Positions 27,330 to 35,663 are shown, counted from the stretch's first letter. The stretch is DNA of 64,000 nt from DATHWB01 sp040905965 (GCA_040905965.1 JBBDQP010000003.1:1-64000); one strand, 5' to 3'. The notes: generated from the sequence alone by a model not told the origin. Numbers and translations: made by a program.

Positions 27330-27594
27330 CGATTGCGGTGGCCTGGGTTCGGTTGGCCTGACGAGATGAGGCTAGTCACCTACCTCTCCTAAACCGCGCA
27401 ACCTCAGAAGCGGCACTCGATGGTCAACTCAATGATCTGCCGACTCACACGTTGAATGATGCGGACGACGTCCGTTGAAAACCGACGCCGCGGTATCGAT
27501 CCGGAACTCCTTCATAAGCGCTCGCTCGGGTCGACCGGTGGGGCGGATGGTCGTCGTCCCGAAGTTCCCGCGTCGCCAAACCCTCACGAGTAGC

Positions 27595-28650
27595 TCAGTC
27601 GCCGACAGCCAGGCCTGCGATTCCCCTACCTGTGAGAGTGGTCACCTGAGCCTCGGAAGAAATGATGCCTGGATCCACATCGGGGTCGAGGATCTCGTCG
27701 AAAATGGATCCGGTCCGGTGGGCTGCGAACAATTCCTCTGCTTCGTCGATCCGGATCTCGAGCACCGCTGCGCCGTCAGACGTCGTTCGAGGTTCGACGG
27801 GAACGGTGTTGATGACCGCTGACCCGCGTCCAAGGCCGCGGGCGCCCAATGCGAGGCGCGCCATGGCAAGGACGCCCATCCGGTCGTCGACGTGCACGGC
27901 ACGGCCGCTCTCGCGTGCAATTTCGGCGAGTCGCACTGGATTCAACAGCGTTGCTGGTGAGGTGAATTCTCGAGCAAAAGCTTGAACAAACTCTTGTTGG
28001 CGTTGGATGCGCATCAGGTCGTTGTCGATCTTCCGGACCCGTACGAACCCGAGGGCTTCCGCACCGTTGAGCCTCTGACATCCGGCCGGGAGATCGATGT
28101 GCGCATCGCGGTCAGAGATCGCCTCGTCGAGGCACAACTCAACTCCGCCGATCGAATCGACCAACGTGGCGAAACCGCCGAAGCTCAACCCCATGTAATG
28201 GTTGATGTTGATGCCTGAAATGTCTCGGACGGTGCTGACAAGGCAACTCGGACCGGATATTGCCATTGCCGAATTGATCCGGCCCATGGTTCCGTCGCAA
28301 CGTTCCAACCAAAGGTCCCGAGGGAAAGCCAGCAATGCGGCCTTCCCGCCATCGAGACTCAAGACGAAGATGGTGTCCGCGCGTTCACCCTCGACTGAGT
28401 CAGCACCAAACGCGCTTCGCTGTTCCGCGCTGAGGCCTTCTCGACTGTCAGAACCAACAACCAGAATATGGAGCGGGCTGCGGTCGGTCGAAAGTCCGGC
28501 GACGTCGATGCGCGAGACCTGGGAGCTCAACCACCACGGAAACGCCATCACCGAAATCAGTGCTGCGAGGAGCAGCAATTTCACGATTCGTGGCCACCAC
28601 CTGCGCCGACCGTGAGCAGGACCCCAACTTTCGTGATGAGCTGTGGACAT
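27595..28650 (-). CDS. LytR-CpsA-Psr (LCP) family cell-wall ligase
   Basis: 351 aa with a basic cytoplasmic start, one membrane helix (~residues 24-44) and an outer LCP domain. Visible LCP features are ILVVGSDSREG, DTIFVLSLDGG, LLAFPRDLWLE and the conserved Arg cluster in FVRVRKIDNDLMRIQRQQEF. LCP enzymes transfer lipid-linked anionic or other glycopolymers to peptidoglycan in Gram-positive bacteria. Beside a polysaccharide locus it is the natural candidate for attaching the product to the wall. TCTGGAG precedes ATG 28650. Upstream, at 28719-28746, lies one copy of a short intergenic motif also found at 43141 and 47975. Confidence 0.9.
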   Translation of the reverse strand: MSTAHHESWGPAHGRRRWWPRIVKLLLLAALISVMAFPWWLSSQVSRIDVAGLSTDRSPLHILVVGSDSREGLSAEQRSAFGADSVEGERADTIFVLSLDGGKAALLAFPRDLWLERCDGTMGRINSAMAISGPSCLVSTVRDISGININHYMGLSFGGFATLVDSIGGVELCLDEAISDRDAHIDLPAGCQRLNGAEALGFVRVRKIDNDLMRIQRQQEFVQAFAREFTSPATLLNPVRLAEIARESGRAVHVDDRMGVLAMARLALGARGLGRGSAVINTVPVEPRTTSDGAAVLEIRIDEAEELFAAHRTGSIFDEILDPDVDPGIISSEAQVTTLTGRGIAGLAVGD

Positions 28651-28718
28651 GAGAACTCCAGACGACGGGTCGGTGCAGTGGAATCGGTGGTTCCGGCCGA
28701 GGTTCCGTGGGCGAGACC

Positions 28719-28746
28719 GGACGTATACATCCGATCTCGCCCAGGG
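28719..28746. repeat. Short intergenic motif: GGACGTATACATCC + CCCAGGG
   Basis: A near-palindrome centred on GTATAC, then a short spacer and CCCAGGG. Similar two-part elements are at 43141-43170 and 47975-48005, and a weaker one at 49440-49465. Confidence 0.4.
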
Positions 28747-28767
28747 TACGCGTGGACTCTTGGGGGG

Positions 28768-28772
28768 TTAGC
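28768..28772. repeat. Target-site duplication TTAGC, left
   Basis: TTAGC directly precedes the left terminal repeat of the 3.2-kb mobile unit and is repeated directly after its right end (32009-32013). Confidence 0.8.
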
Positions 28773-28784
28773 TGTGAAATGCCA
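28773..28784. repeat. Left terminal inverted repeat
   Basis: TGTGAAATGCCA, identical to the reverse complement of 31997-32008. Confidence 0.85.
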
Positions 28785-28869
28785 TGTAAACAGGAGTGCA
28801 AATGCCAACACTCTCATACTTGAGGCTCGTGCCCAGGTCGATGAGGCGCTCCCGCACGGCTCGAAGGCT

Positions 28870-30165
28870 TCAGGGTCCGAGAAGTGCAAGCGGAACGACG
28901 GCCGTTCCATCCTTGCGCCGGTAGGCGTGTTTCCCAGTGGTCACTACTGCGGTTGCGACGAGGTCACTTCCAATCTGTTCTTTCAACCATCGGAGATGGA
29001 CGACGTCTTGGTTGTCAACCTCGGCTCCGAGTTTCACTTCGATCCCGACCACCCCGTCGTCGCCCTCAACAATGAGATCTACTTCATGGCGTCCCTGGCG
29101 TGTACGGAGCTGGTACACACGAGCTCCGTGGCGTTGTGCCAGCACCCGAACCGTCAGAGCGACCAACGACTCGAATAGCGCGCCGACGTAGCTGCCGTCG
29201 CGGGGAACACCGAGACCAGGAGACTGACTCCGGATCAGCCTTGCTGCACCCAAACGTACAAGCCGGGCCGCCAGCGCTGGATCTGCAAGATGATGCTTCG
29301 GCCCCTGGGTCAGTGCCTGCAGATGGTTGAACGATGGTGTCCAAGCATCGACCGGGTCCAAGATCCGGAGCTGGGTGAGAAGCTCGATGTAAGGCCTGGT
29401 GGTGGTTTTGGCTGGCTTGTCGCCCGATCCGGGAGTGGCCGCATCACGGATTGTCTCCCAAGAGGCGGTCGTGCTCACCGCCGCGGCGTACGCTTTGAGC
29501 CAGGCTTGCACAGTGTGGGGATGCCGGACGTGAAACCCGAGTTCGGGCAGTTCATGATCGACGATGCGATCCAGGTACGAGTCAAGTTGTCGCTCTCGAG
29601 CCTTCTGCGCCAACCCCCGCATACCCGGAAACCCGCCGGTCACGATCTCATCGACATAATCGCTCAGCCCGAAGGCAGACTCGCCACTCACATCGGTATC
29701 GCCTGCGAGCAACCCGGCTAACGACACCGTTGCCGTGCCAGGGGCCAGACGCTCATACAACGACAAAGGACGCATCCGAACTGTCGTGATCCGTCCGGCG
29801 CCCGAATGAGTTGACTCCGGCGAAGTAGCTGACCCCGTGAGAATGAACCGTCCTCCCGTCAGATCGTCATCGACTGCCCGACGGACCGCATCGAACACGG
29901 CAGGGACACGCTGCCACTCATCGACAAGCACAGGCTTCCCGTTACCGCTTGTTACGACGATTTTTGGGTCGGCTTCGACGACCGCTCGCTGATCGCGATC
30001 GTCCAGATTCCATTCGACAACGTCCCTCTGATGGGCAGTCACCGTCTTACCCACACCTTTTGGACCATCGAGAAGTACAGCGGGAAGCTGATCGAAAAGC
30101 TCATCAAGCTCGTCGTCAACTACTCTCCGCACATAGCCGCTCATGAAGTCTACGGTGCCGGTCAT
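28870..30165 (-). CDS. AAA+ ATPase with DUF4143 nuclease-like domain
   Basis: 431 aa. Walker A is LLDGPKGVGKT (~residues 31-41), Walker B KPVLVDEWQRVP, and a sensor-type motif RFILTGSATSP follows. The C-terminal DUF4143 region ends with RHEVDLIVEG and VVGIEVKLG, matching the D...ExK core of a PD-(D/E)XK fold. Proteins of this AAA_14/DUF4143 type are widespread, often mobile and of uncertain function. It is cargo of the 28773-32008 element, and its start lies 5 nt from a 23-bp tandem array. ATG 30165 or ATG 30144 may start translation. The protein is full length for its family. Confidence 0.85.
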   Translation of the reverse strand: MTGTVDFMSGYVRRVVDDELDELFDQLPAVLLDGPKGVGKTVTAHQRDVVEWNLDDRDQRAVVEADPKIVVTSGNGKPVLVDEWQRVPAVFDAVRRAVDDDLTGGRFILTGSATSPESTHSGAGRITTVRMRPLSLYERLAPGTATVSLAGLLAGDTDVSGESAFGLSDYVDEIVTGGFPGMRGLAQKARERQLDSYLDRIVDHELPELGFHVRHPHTVQAWLKAYAAAVSTTASWETIRDAATPGSGDKPAKTTTRPYIELLTQLRILDPVDAWTPSFNHLQALTQGPKHHLADPALAARLVRLGAARLIRSQSPGLGVPRDGSYVGALFESLVALTVRVLAQRHGARVYQLRTRQGRHEVDLIVEGDDGVVGIEVKLGAEVDNQDVVHLRWLKEQIGSDLVATAVVTTGKHAYRRKDGTAVVPLALLGP

Positions 30166-30169
30166 AAGC

Positions 30170-30416
30170 CGTTACGCTACCATTTGTGCAGCCGATACGC
30201 TACCATTTGTGCAGCCGATACGCTACCATTTGTGCAGCNNNNNNNNNNNNNNNNNNNNNNNNNNNNNNNNNNNNNNNNNNNNNNNNNNNNNNNNNNNNNN
30301 NNNNNNNNNNNNNNNNNNNNNNNNNNNNNNNNNNNNNNTTGTGCAGCCGATACGCTACCATTTGTGCAGCCGATACGCTACCATTTGTGCAGCCGATACG
30401 CTACCATTTGTGCAGC
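30170..30416. repeat. 23-bp tandem repeat array forming a divergent intergenic region
   Basis: Units begin CGATACGCTACCATTTG and end TGCAGC. Complete units lie at 30170-30192 (first base change, CGTTACG), 30193-30215, 30216-30238, 30348-30370, 30371-30393 and 30394-30416, around an N-run. The array fills the whole space between the start codons of the DUF4143 gene (30165, leftward) and the small ORF (30418, rightward). There are no spacers, so it is not CRISPR. Each unit contains -10-like hexamers (TACGCT, TACCAT; TAGCGT on the other strand). True copy number is unknown because the assembly is collapsed here. Confidence 0.92.
30239..30338. other. Assembly gap (100 N) inside the tandem array
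   Basis: The 55 bp left of the gap (30184-30238) equal the 55 bp right of it (30339-30393), as for the gap at 3126. At least four units must exist; the real number could be larger. Confidence 0.9.
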
Positions 30417-30417
30417 G

Positions 30418-30612
30418 ATGAAACACTGGTTGGGTACATTGACCAGTAGGCGTGCCCGGCAGGGCCTGTCACCAACCGAAGCTCGCATTCTCGACGAGTA
30501 CCGGCAGGGCAGCTTGAACATGCAGCATTTCGACGCCAACCATCACATCGCCTACGCCCGCCTTCGCAACGCAGGACTCGTCGATGAGAACCCCGGCACG
30601 AGTCACTGTTGA
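30418..30612 (+). CDS. Small helix-turn-helix-like protein (64 aa)
   Basis: A short protein starting 1 nt after the tandem array. Its sequence, with SPTEARILDEYRQGSLNMQH followed by AYARLRNAGLVDEN, has the pattern of a small winged helix (recognition helix, then a wing entered by a Gly-Leu-Val turn). I do not recognise a named family. Its position suggests an autoregulator that binds the 23-bp repeats between it and the DUF4143 gene. Its 3' end overlaps the convergent nuclease-like gene by 10 bp. Longer open frames running back through the array and the Ns are artefacts. Confidence 0.5.
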   Translation: MKHWLGTLTSRRARQGLSPTEARILDEYRQGSLNMQHFDANHHIAYARLRNAGLVDENPGTSHC

Positions 30613-31853
30613 ATGACGGCAGTGATGAGAGCCAACTTGATCTCCCGGCTCGGATCACCGTCCTTGTGTAGAACGAACACCGGCACGTCACCGATCGAGT
30701 CGGAGTCACGTACAAACCGGGTGTGCTCCCTGATCATGCTGACAGCCTTGTCGATGACAGCCGACGCATCCTTGTTCCGAATGAACAAAATCATCGCTGC
30801 GTGAGTGTCCCGCCACACGACATACCCGTCCAACAACTGCGGTAGCGACTTCTCGGCAAACACCTTCTCGCCCGTCCACCACTTGCACTCGGCGAGAAAC
30901 ACCGCTGGGCCGCCGTTGTAAGGCAGGTAGATGTCAGTCTTTCCTCGCTTGCTGAACGTTTCTCCGGTCGCTGTCCCGTACACGTTCCCGAGCATGACCA
31001 GAATCTGATCACGGAGCCGCTCTTCGTCAGCATCGTGATAAGTCACGGCTAACCGTTCGAACTGTTGCAGTGTGCTGCCAATGTCCGTCACGATCGCTGC
31101 GAACACGGCATCGTCGAGTGCAGGTTCGGGTTTGAACGCCTCCCCGGTCACCCGGATCGCCGGTCGGGTTGGCGGACGTTTCCTGTTCACAGGTGCGACG
31201 GCATACGTCTTCGCAGCCTCGGCGTCCCGTCGGAGAGGAATGTCGATGGAAGCGGCGAGGTTCCGATCGGCGAGCACCTTGGCCCGACGTGCCTCAACGG
31301 CCCGTCGAAGCTCGGTTTCAAGTTGTGCGTTCGACTCGGCAATGTCGTTGCGGGCATACCCGACGAACTGATCGGTTTCTTCAAGCATCTTGCGAAGCCC
31401 CCCGACGGCTGACTGACCATCCCGCTCGACCGTGTCGGCGGGGATCGTCGCCGACACGATCACCTCTCCGTTGGCAAGCTTGCCGAACGGCGAGGAATAC
31501 ATTGATGTCGTTGCGCGCATCCGGAGAGCTTCGGCGGGACCTCGATACGGGGCGTGCAAGGAGATCCGAGTGGCCGGAATCATCAGAGGACCTCGGTCCT
31601 CCGGCCAGCCGCCCCGCATCGGATCCCGGGACACGTCCAGCTCGGCGTCGGTGTAGTCGAATCTCGCTTCATCGACCGCCAGATATGGCAGCTCCACCGA
31701 GAACCGTTCGATCAGCTCGTCTGCAATCTGCTCCGACGGGCGTTCGAGAATCTCGTCCGGCGAGCTCCTCTGCACATGTTTGAGAGCCTCTGACCTCTTC
31801 TGACGCAGCCACTCCCGGAGCTCACCGTCACGGAACAACCGATCCGGTTGCAT
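30603..31853 (-). CDS. PD-(D/E)XK nuclease-like protein of unknown function
   Basis: 416 aa. Residues ~1-220 are helical and charged without a family I can name. The C-terminal part has FSKRGKTDIYLPYNG followed by AVFLAECKWWTG, a D-x(n)-E-x-K pattern as in restriction-type nucleases, then strands LFIRNKDAS and VPVFVLHKD. Such a core with a DUF4143 ATPase on one mobile unit suggests a defence or selfish-element function, but neither DNA cleavage nor target is shown by the sequence. Its 3' end overlaps the small convergent ORF. The promoter would lie in the element's right end (31854-32008). Confidence 0.65.
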   Translation of the reverse strand: MQPDRLFRDGELREWLRQKRSEALKHVQRSSPDEILERPSEQIADELIERFSVELPYLAVDEARFDYTDAELDVSRDPMRGGWPEDRGPLMIPATRISLHAPYRGPAEALRMRATTSMYSSPFGKLANGEVIVSATIPADTVERDGQSAVGGLRKMLEETDQFVGYARNDIAESNAQLETELRRAVEARRAKVLADRNLAASIDIPLRRDAEAAKTYAVAPVNRKRPPTRPAIRVTGEAFKPEPALDDAVFAAIVTDIGSTLQQFERLAVTYHDADEERLRDQILVMLGNVYGTATGETFSKRGKTDIYLPYNGGPAVFLAECKWWTGEKVFAEKSLPQLLDGYVVWRDTHAAMILFIRNKDASAVIDKAVSMIREHTRFVRDSDSIGDVPVFVLHKDGDPSREIKLALITAVIQQ

Positions 31854-31937
31854 CGCCTACATCACTTCCAAACAGGAACGGGGCGGAACATCACTGTCCC
31901 GCCCCGCCCGGATTCCAGAATGAGAGTGATGTCAAGA

Positions 31938-31980
31938 CCACTCTCATTTCGTGGCAAACCCACTCTCAAAACATGGCAAA
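31938..31980. repeat. Two 21-bp subterminal direct repeats
   Basis: 31938-31958 and 31960-31980 share the pattern CCACTCTCA-N5-TGGCAAA. Related copies sit at the left end in inverted orientation. They are probably transposase-binding sites. Confidence 0.7.
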
Positions 31981-31996
31981 AACACGAATGAGAGCG

Positions 31997-32008
31997 TGGC
32001 ATTTCACA
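31997..32008. repeat. Right terminal inverted repeat
   Basis: TGGCATTTCACA, the exact reverse complement of the left end. Confidence 0.85.
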
Positions 32009-32013
32009 TTAGC
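32009..32013. repeat. Target-site duplication TTAGC, right
   Basis: The second TTAGC copy. Its TTA is the nrdJ stop codon on the minus strand. Confidence 0.8.
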
Positions 32014-35000
32014 TGCAGCCGAGGGAGTTGCCGCAGTTCAGGCACTTGAAGCACGAGCCGTTGCGGACGGTGATGTGGCCGCAAGTATCGCATAGGGGTG
32101 CGTCACCCATCATCTCCGACAGCGCCGACTGCATGCTCGCCGTTCCCGCGTCCATGGCCCGCTGCTTGGTGGTCATGGCCACCGCGGCCACCGTCTTCAC
32201 GGCACCGTTCGATCCGCTCGTGCTCGGTGCAGGTTCGGAGGGAGCGGTCATCGGACCGTCTGTCATCGTCGCCGCCCTCTCGACCGCATCGACGTCGGCT
32301 TCGGCGGCAGCGTCGTCCAGGCCGAGTTGCACGCCTGCCTCCACCGCCAACCCCGAAGGCGGCTCGGGCAGATCGCCTTCCCGATTGGGCGGTACCTGGG
32401 CCAGTTCGTCCCGGTGCAGGTATTCGACCCCGAGGGAGCGGAACACGTAGTCCACGATCGAGTTGGACATCTTGATGTTCGGATGGCCTTCCACCATGCC
32501 CCGCGGCTCGAACGTCTGGAACGTGAAGGTGTCGACGAACTCCTCCAACGGCACTCCGTACTGCAGGCCCTTGCTCACTGCGATGGCGAAACACGACAGG
32601 ATTCCCTTGAGCGTCGCACCCTCCTTGGCGAGGTCGATGAAGATCTCACCCAGCGTCCCGTCCTCGTATTCGCCAGTGCGCAGGAAGACCTTGTGGCCTC
32701 CGATACGCGCTTCCTGGTTGAAGCCGCGGCGGCGGGCGGGGAGGAGGAAGCGCGGTGGCCGCATCCCGGCCGCATATGCCTGGGTGGGGCTCATCCCGGC
32801 CGGGATCGCACCCCACGCCAGCTTCTTCTCGGCCTCGATCGCCGCGGTGAACTCGGCACTGTCGTCCTCGTTGTCGTCGCCCTCGTCAGACATCGACGAC
32901 AACGGCTGACTCGCCTTCGAGCCGTCCCGGTACAGCGCCATCGCCTTCAGACCCAGGTCGTTGGACATCATGTAGGACTGCTCGATGTCTTCGACCGTCA
33001 CCTCGTTGGGCATGTTGATCGTCTTCGAGATCGCTCCCGAGATGAACGGCTGGGCGGCGGCCATCATCCGGATATGACCGGTGTGATGGATGAACCGCTC
33101 GCCGTAATGGCCGTTGCGGTTGGCAGTGTCGAAGACGGACAGATGCTCGTCACGCAGGTAGGGGGCACCTTCGATGGTCTGGCGTCCGCACACGTGATCG
33201 TTCGCCTCCCGGATCTGCGCCTTGGTGAATCCGAGGGCTGCCAGCAGGTCGAATTCCCACGAGGTGTATTCCTCGACTTCGAAGCCGAGCCGCTGGAGGG
33301 CGGCTTCGCCGACGACGAACACGTTGAAGGCGTGCTTCAGTTCGAAGACGGTTGGGAGCTGCATTTCGAGCTTGGCGATCTCCTCTTCGGTGAAGCCCTT
33401 CTCGGCGAGTGAGACCCGGTTGATGTGCGGGGCGTTCTCGAAGCTCGAGGTTCCGACGATCGACGTGACCATCTCAGAGATCTCGGTCTCGGAATACCCG
33501 AGGGTGCGCAGCGCCGGTGCAATCGACTGGTTGGCGATCTTGAAGTATCCGCCTCCAGCCAGCTTCTTGAACTTCACCAGCGCGAAGTCGGGTTCGACGC
33601 CGGTGGTGTCGCAGTCCATCAGCAATCCGATGGTCCCGGTCGGGGCGAGGAGCGTCGCCTGGGCGTTGCGGTAGCCGTGATTCTCGCCAAGCGAAAGCGC
33701 CAGGTCCCATGCCTGCCGTGCCGAGGCGAGCATCTCCGCCGGCACGTGGTCAGGGTCGATGCCCATTACGGTCGTGCTGATCGACTCGTAGTCCTCGGCG
33801 GGGGCGTTGTAGGCGGCTCGACGGTGGTTGCGGATCACCCGCAGCATGTGGTCGGCATTCTCGGCATAGCGGGGGAATGGGCCGACGACCGACGCCATCT
33901 CGGCGCTGGTCGCGTACGAGTATCCGGTGAGGATGGCGGTGAGTGCCCCGGCGATCGCCCGACCCTGATCGGAGTCGTAGGCGATTCCCTGCCGCATCAG
34001 CAGCGAACCGAGGTTGGCGTATCCGAGTCCGAGTGTGCGGTAGTCGTAGCTCTTCTGGGCGATCTCCCGGCTGGGGAAGTGGGCCATCGTCACCGAAATC
34101 TCGAGGACGATCGTCCACAGCCGGATGGCGTGCTCGTAGGCGTCGAGATCAAAGCCACCGTCTTCCGTCTCGAACTTGACGAGGTTGAGCGACGCCAGGT
34201 TGCAGGCGGTGTCGTCGAGGAACATGTACTCGGAGCAGGGGTTGGATGCCTTGATCCGCCCGCCTTCGGGGCAGGTGTGCCATTCGTTGATGGTGGTGTC
34301 GAACTGGAGGCCGGGATCGGCGCATGCCCATGCCGCGTCGGAGATGGTCCGCCACAACTCTCGGGCGCGGATCGTCTTGCGCACCTTGCCGGTCGTCCGC
34401 TCGATCAGATCCCAGTCGGCGTCGTCGACGACTGCCTGGATGAATTCGGCGGTGACCCTGACCGAGTTGTTCGAGTTCTGACCGGACACCGTGGCGTACG
34501 CCTCGCCGTTGAAGTCGGCGGGGAATCCGCCCTTCTCGATGAGCAGGCGAGCCTTGTCCTCTTCGACCTTCTTCCATGCGGCGAAGGTCTCGACGTCGGG
34601 ATGGTCGACGTCGAGGATCACCATCTTGGCGGCCCGCCGGGTAGTCCCCCCTGACTTGATGGCGCCGGCGGCACGGTCGCCGATCTTCAGGAACGACATG
34701 ACGCCGGAGGACTTTCCGCCACCGGAGAGCAGTTCGTTCTCCCCGCGGATCGACGAAAAGTTCGAGCCTGCCCCGGAGCCGAATTTGAAGATGCGCGCCT
34801 CGCGCACCCACAGGTCCATGATTCCGCCGTCGTTGACCAGGTCGTCCTTGACGCTGAGGATGAAGCAGGCATGTGGTGCGGGACGGGAGTACGAGTCGGG
34901 GGAGGAGACCAGCTCTTCGGTCTCGGGGTCGACGTACCAGAAGCCCTGGGCGGGTCCGGTGATGCCGTACGAGTGGTAGATCCCGGTGTTGAACCACTGC

Positions 35001-35425
35001 GGCGAGTTGGGGGCGGCCATCTGGGTGGCGAGCATGTACTTCAGTTCGTCTTCGAAGACCTGGGCGTCGTCACCCGAGGCGAAGTACCCGTGATTCTCGC
35101 CCCACGAGCGCCACGTTCCGGCGAGACGGTCGAAGACCTGCTTGGCCGATACTTCCGGTCCGGTCACCGGGTTGCCGTCGGCGTCGAGGACGGGGTTGCC
35201 GTCTGCGTCGACCTGGGGCACCCCCGCCTTGCGAAAATACTTCGAGACCATGATGTCTGCGGCGACCTGGGACCAACCGGCGGGGATTTCGGCGTCGGTC
35301 ATCTCGAAGACGACTGAGCCGTCGGGGTTGGCGATGCGAGAGTCCCGTCGGGACCATTCGATCGAGTCGTACACGCCGGCGCCGTCGTTGGTGAACCGGC
35401 GCTCGATCCGCAGACCGTGAGTCAT
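32009..35425 (-). CDS. nrdJ: Adenosylcobalamin-dependent ribonucleotide reductase (class II)
   Basis: 1138 aa. It reduces ribonucleotides to deoxyribonucleotides using a B12-derived thiyl radical. Visible motifs are HACFIL with the first redox Cys (~187), GSGAGSNFSSIRG, NPCSEY (~395-400) holding the radical Cys and its Glu, and ACNLASLNL. The C-terminus carries a Cys-rich ribbon (CDTCGH ... CFKCLNCGNSLGCS), usual in long actinobacterial NrdJ. Near residues 75-92 there is a duplicated DADGNPV stretch. AAGGAGAG precedes ATG 35425. The mobile unit is inserted exactly at the 3' end and leaves the coding sequence intact. Confidence 0.95.
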   Translation of the reverse strand: MTHGLRIERRFTNDGAGVYDSIEWSRRDSRIANPDGSVVFEMTDAEIPAGWSQVAADIMVSKYFRKAGVPQVDADGNPVLDADGNPVTGPEVSAKQVFDRLAGTWRSWGENHGYFASGDDAQVFEDELKYMLATQMAAPNSPQWFNTGIYHSYGITGPAQGFWYVDPETEELVSSPDSYSRPAPHACFILSVKDDLVNDGGIMDLWVREARIFKFGSGAGSNFSSIRGENELLSGGGKSSGVMSFLKIGDRAAGAIKSGGTTRRAAKMVILDVDHPDVETFAAWKKVEEDKARLLIEKGGFPADFNGEAYATVSGQNSNNSVRVTAEFIQAVVDDADWDLIERTTGKVRKTIRARELWRTISDAAWACADPGLQFDTTINEWHTCPEGGRIKASNPCSEYMFLDDTACNLASLNLVKFETEDGGFDLDAYEHAIRLWTIVLEISVTMAHFPSREIAQKSYDYRTLGLGYANLGSLLMRQGIAYDSDQGRAIAGALTAILTGYSYATSAEMASVVGPFPRYAENADHMLRVIRNHRRAAYNAPAEDYESISTTVMGIDPDHVPAEMLASARQAWDLALSLGENHGYRNAQATLLAPTGTIGLLMDCDTTGVEPDFALVKFKKLAGGGYFKIANQSIAPALRTLGYSETEISEMVTSIVGTSSFENAPHINRVSLAEKGFTEEEIAKLEMQLPTVFELKHAFNVFVVGEAALQRLGFEVEEYTSWEFDLLAALGFTKAQIREANDHVCGRQTIEGAPYLRDEHLSVFDTANRNGHYGERFIHHTGHIRMMAAAQPFISGAISKTINMPNEVTVEDIEQSYMMSNDLGLKAMALYRDGSKASQPLSSMSDEGDDNEDDSAEFTAAIEAEKKLAWGAIPAGMSPTQAYAAGMRPPRFLLPARRRGFNQEARIGGHKVFLRTGEYEDGTLGEIFIDLAKEGATLKGILSCFAIAVSKGLQYGVPLEEFVDTFTFQTFEPRGMVEGHPNIKMSNSIVDYVFRSLGVEYLHRDELAQVPPNREGDLPEPPSGLAVEAGVQLGLDDAAAEADVDAVERAATMTDGPMTAPSEPAPSTSGSNGAVKTVAAVAMTTKQRAMDAGTASMQSALSEMMGDAPLCDTCGHITVRNGSCFKCLNCGNSLGCS

Positions 35426-35445
35426 GTGTGAACCTCTCTCCTTGC

Positions 35446-35470
35446 GGAACGTCGGCCCTCCCGACGTCCC
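35446..35470 (-). promoter_or_regulatory. Hairpin directly upstream of the nrdJ ribosome site
   Basis: On the minus strand GGGACGTCGG pairs with CCGACGTTCC across a 5-nt GAGGG loop (10 bp, one G-U). It ends just before AAGGAGAG and could affect initiation. I found no B12-riboswitch motif in this leader. Confidence 0.4.
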
Positions 35471-35574
35471 GGTGCTTCCTCCTCAATCCCTGTGTCCGAA
35501 CCGTCACCGGCCCGTTCTCCAGGCCCGCCCCCTTGATGATCTGGCCCGCTGGCTGTCTCGTTCCCGTGGGGGGA

Positions 35575-35626
35575 ACCACAACATGTTGTGGTCGAAACCG
35601 TCGCAGGCACCACATCTAGGGTGTGG
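35575..35626 (-). promoter_or_regulatory. Candidate NrdR operator pair
   Basis: A perfect palindrome ACCACAACATGTTGTGGT (35575-35592) and an imperfect one CCACATCTAGGGTGTGG (35610-35626) lie downstream of the -10 box. NrdR boxes of this type repress ribonucleotide reductase genes in actinobacteria. The centre distance of about 35 bp is larger than the usual ~31. Confidence 0.5.
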
Positions 35627-35634
35627 GGAACACG

Positions 35635-35663
35635 ACTGTAATTACACCCGTGTGACTTGGCAA
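35635..35663 (-). promoter_or_regulatory. Promoter of nrdJ: TTGCCA - 17 bp - TACAGT
   Basis: On the minus strand TTGCCA (35663-35658) and TACAGT (35640-35635) are spaced by 17 bp, giving a ~200-nt leader with the NrdR-like palindromes near the start of transcription. The remaining 35664-35872 shows no gene. Confidence 0.5.

Larger units (their letters stand above)
28773..32008. mobile_element. Transposase-less mobile unit with IS21-like ends
   Basis: The ends are a perfect 12-bp inverted repeat, TGTGAAATGCCA at 28773-28784 and its reverse complement at 31997-32008, flanked by the 5-bp direct repeat TTAGC. Each end has internal repeats: TGCAAATGCCAACACTCTC (28797-) on the left and two 21-bp copies at 31938 and 31960 on the right. 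TGT termini, multiple subterminal repeats and a 4-8 bp duplication are typical of the IS21 family, but no IstA/IstB gene is inside. Cargo: a DUF4143 ATPase, a 23-bp tandem array, a helix-turn-helix-like ORF and a PD-(D/E)XK-like gene. Insertion is exactly after the nrdJ stop codon, whose TTA (minus strand) is part of the duplication. Confidence 0.78.

Noticed and set aside
30170..30416. CRISPR array
   Set aside because: The 23-bp units are directly adjacent without spacers and no cas gene is near.
30031..30612. Single 193-aa protein running through the repeats
   Set aside because: The frame exists only because the N-run is read as open; the 23-bp unit is translated in three frames and the 5' part is antisense to the DUF4143 gene.
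35426..35628. Cobalamin riboswitch before nrdJ
   Set aside because: The leader lacks the conserved B12-box sequences; only palindromes and a simple hairpin are seen.
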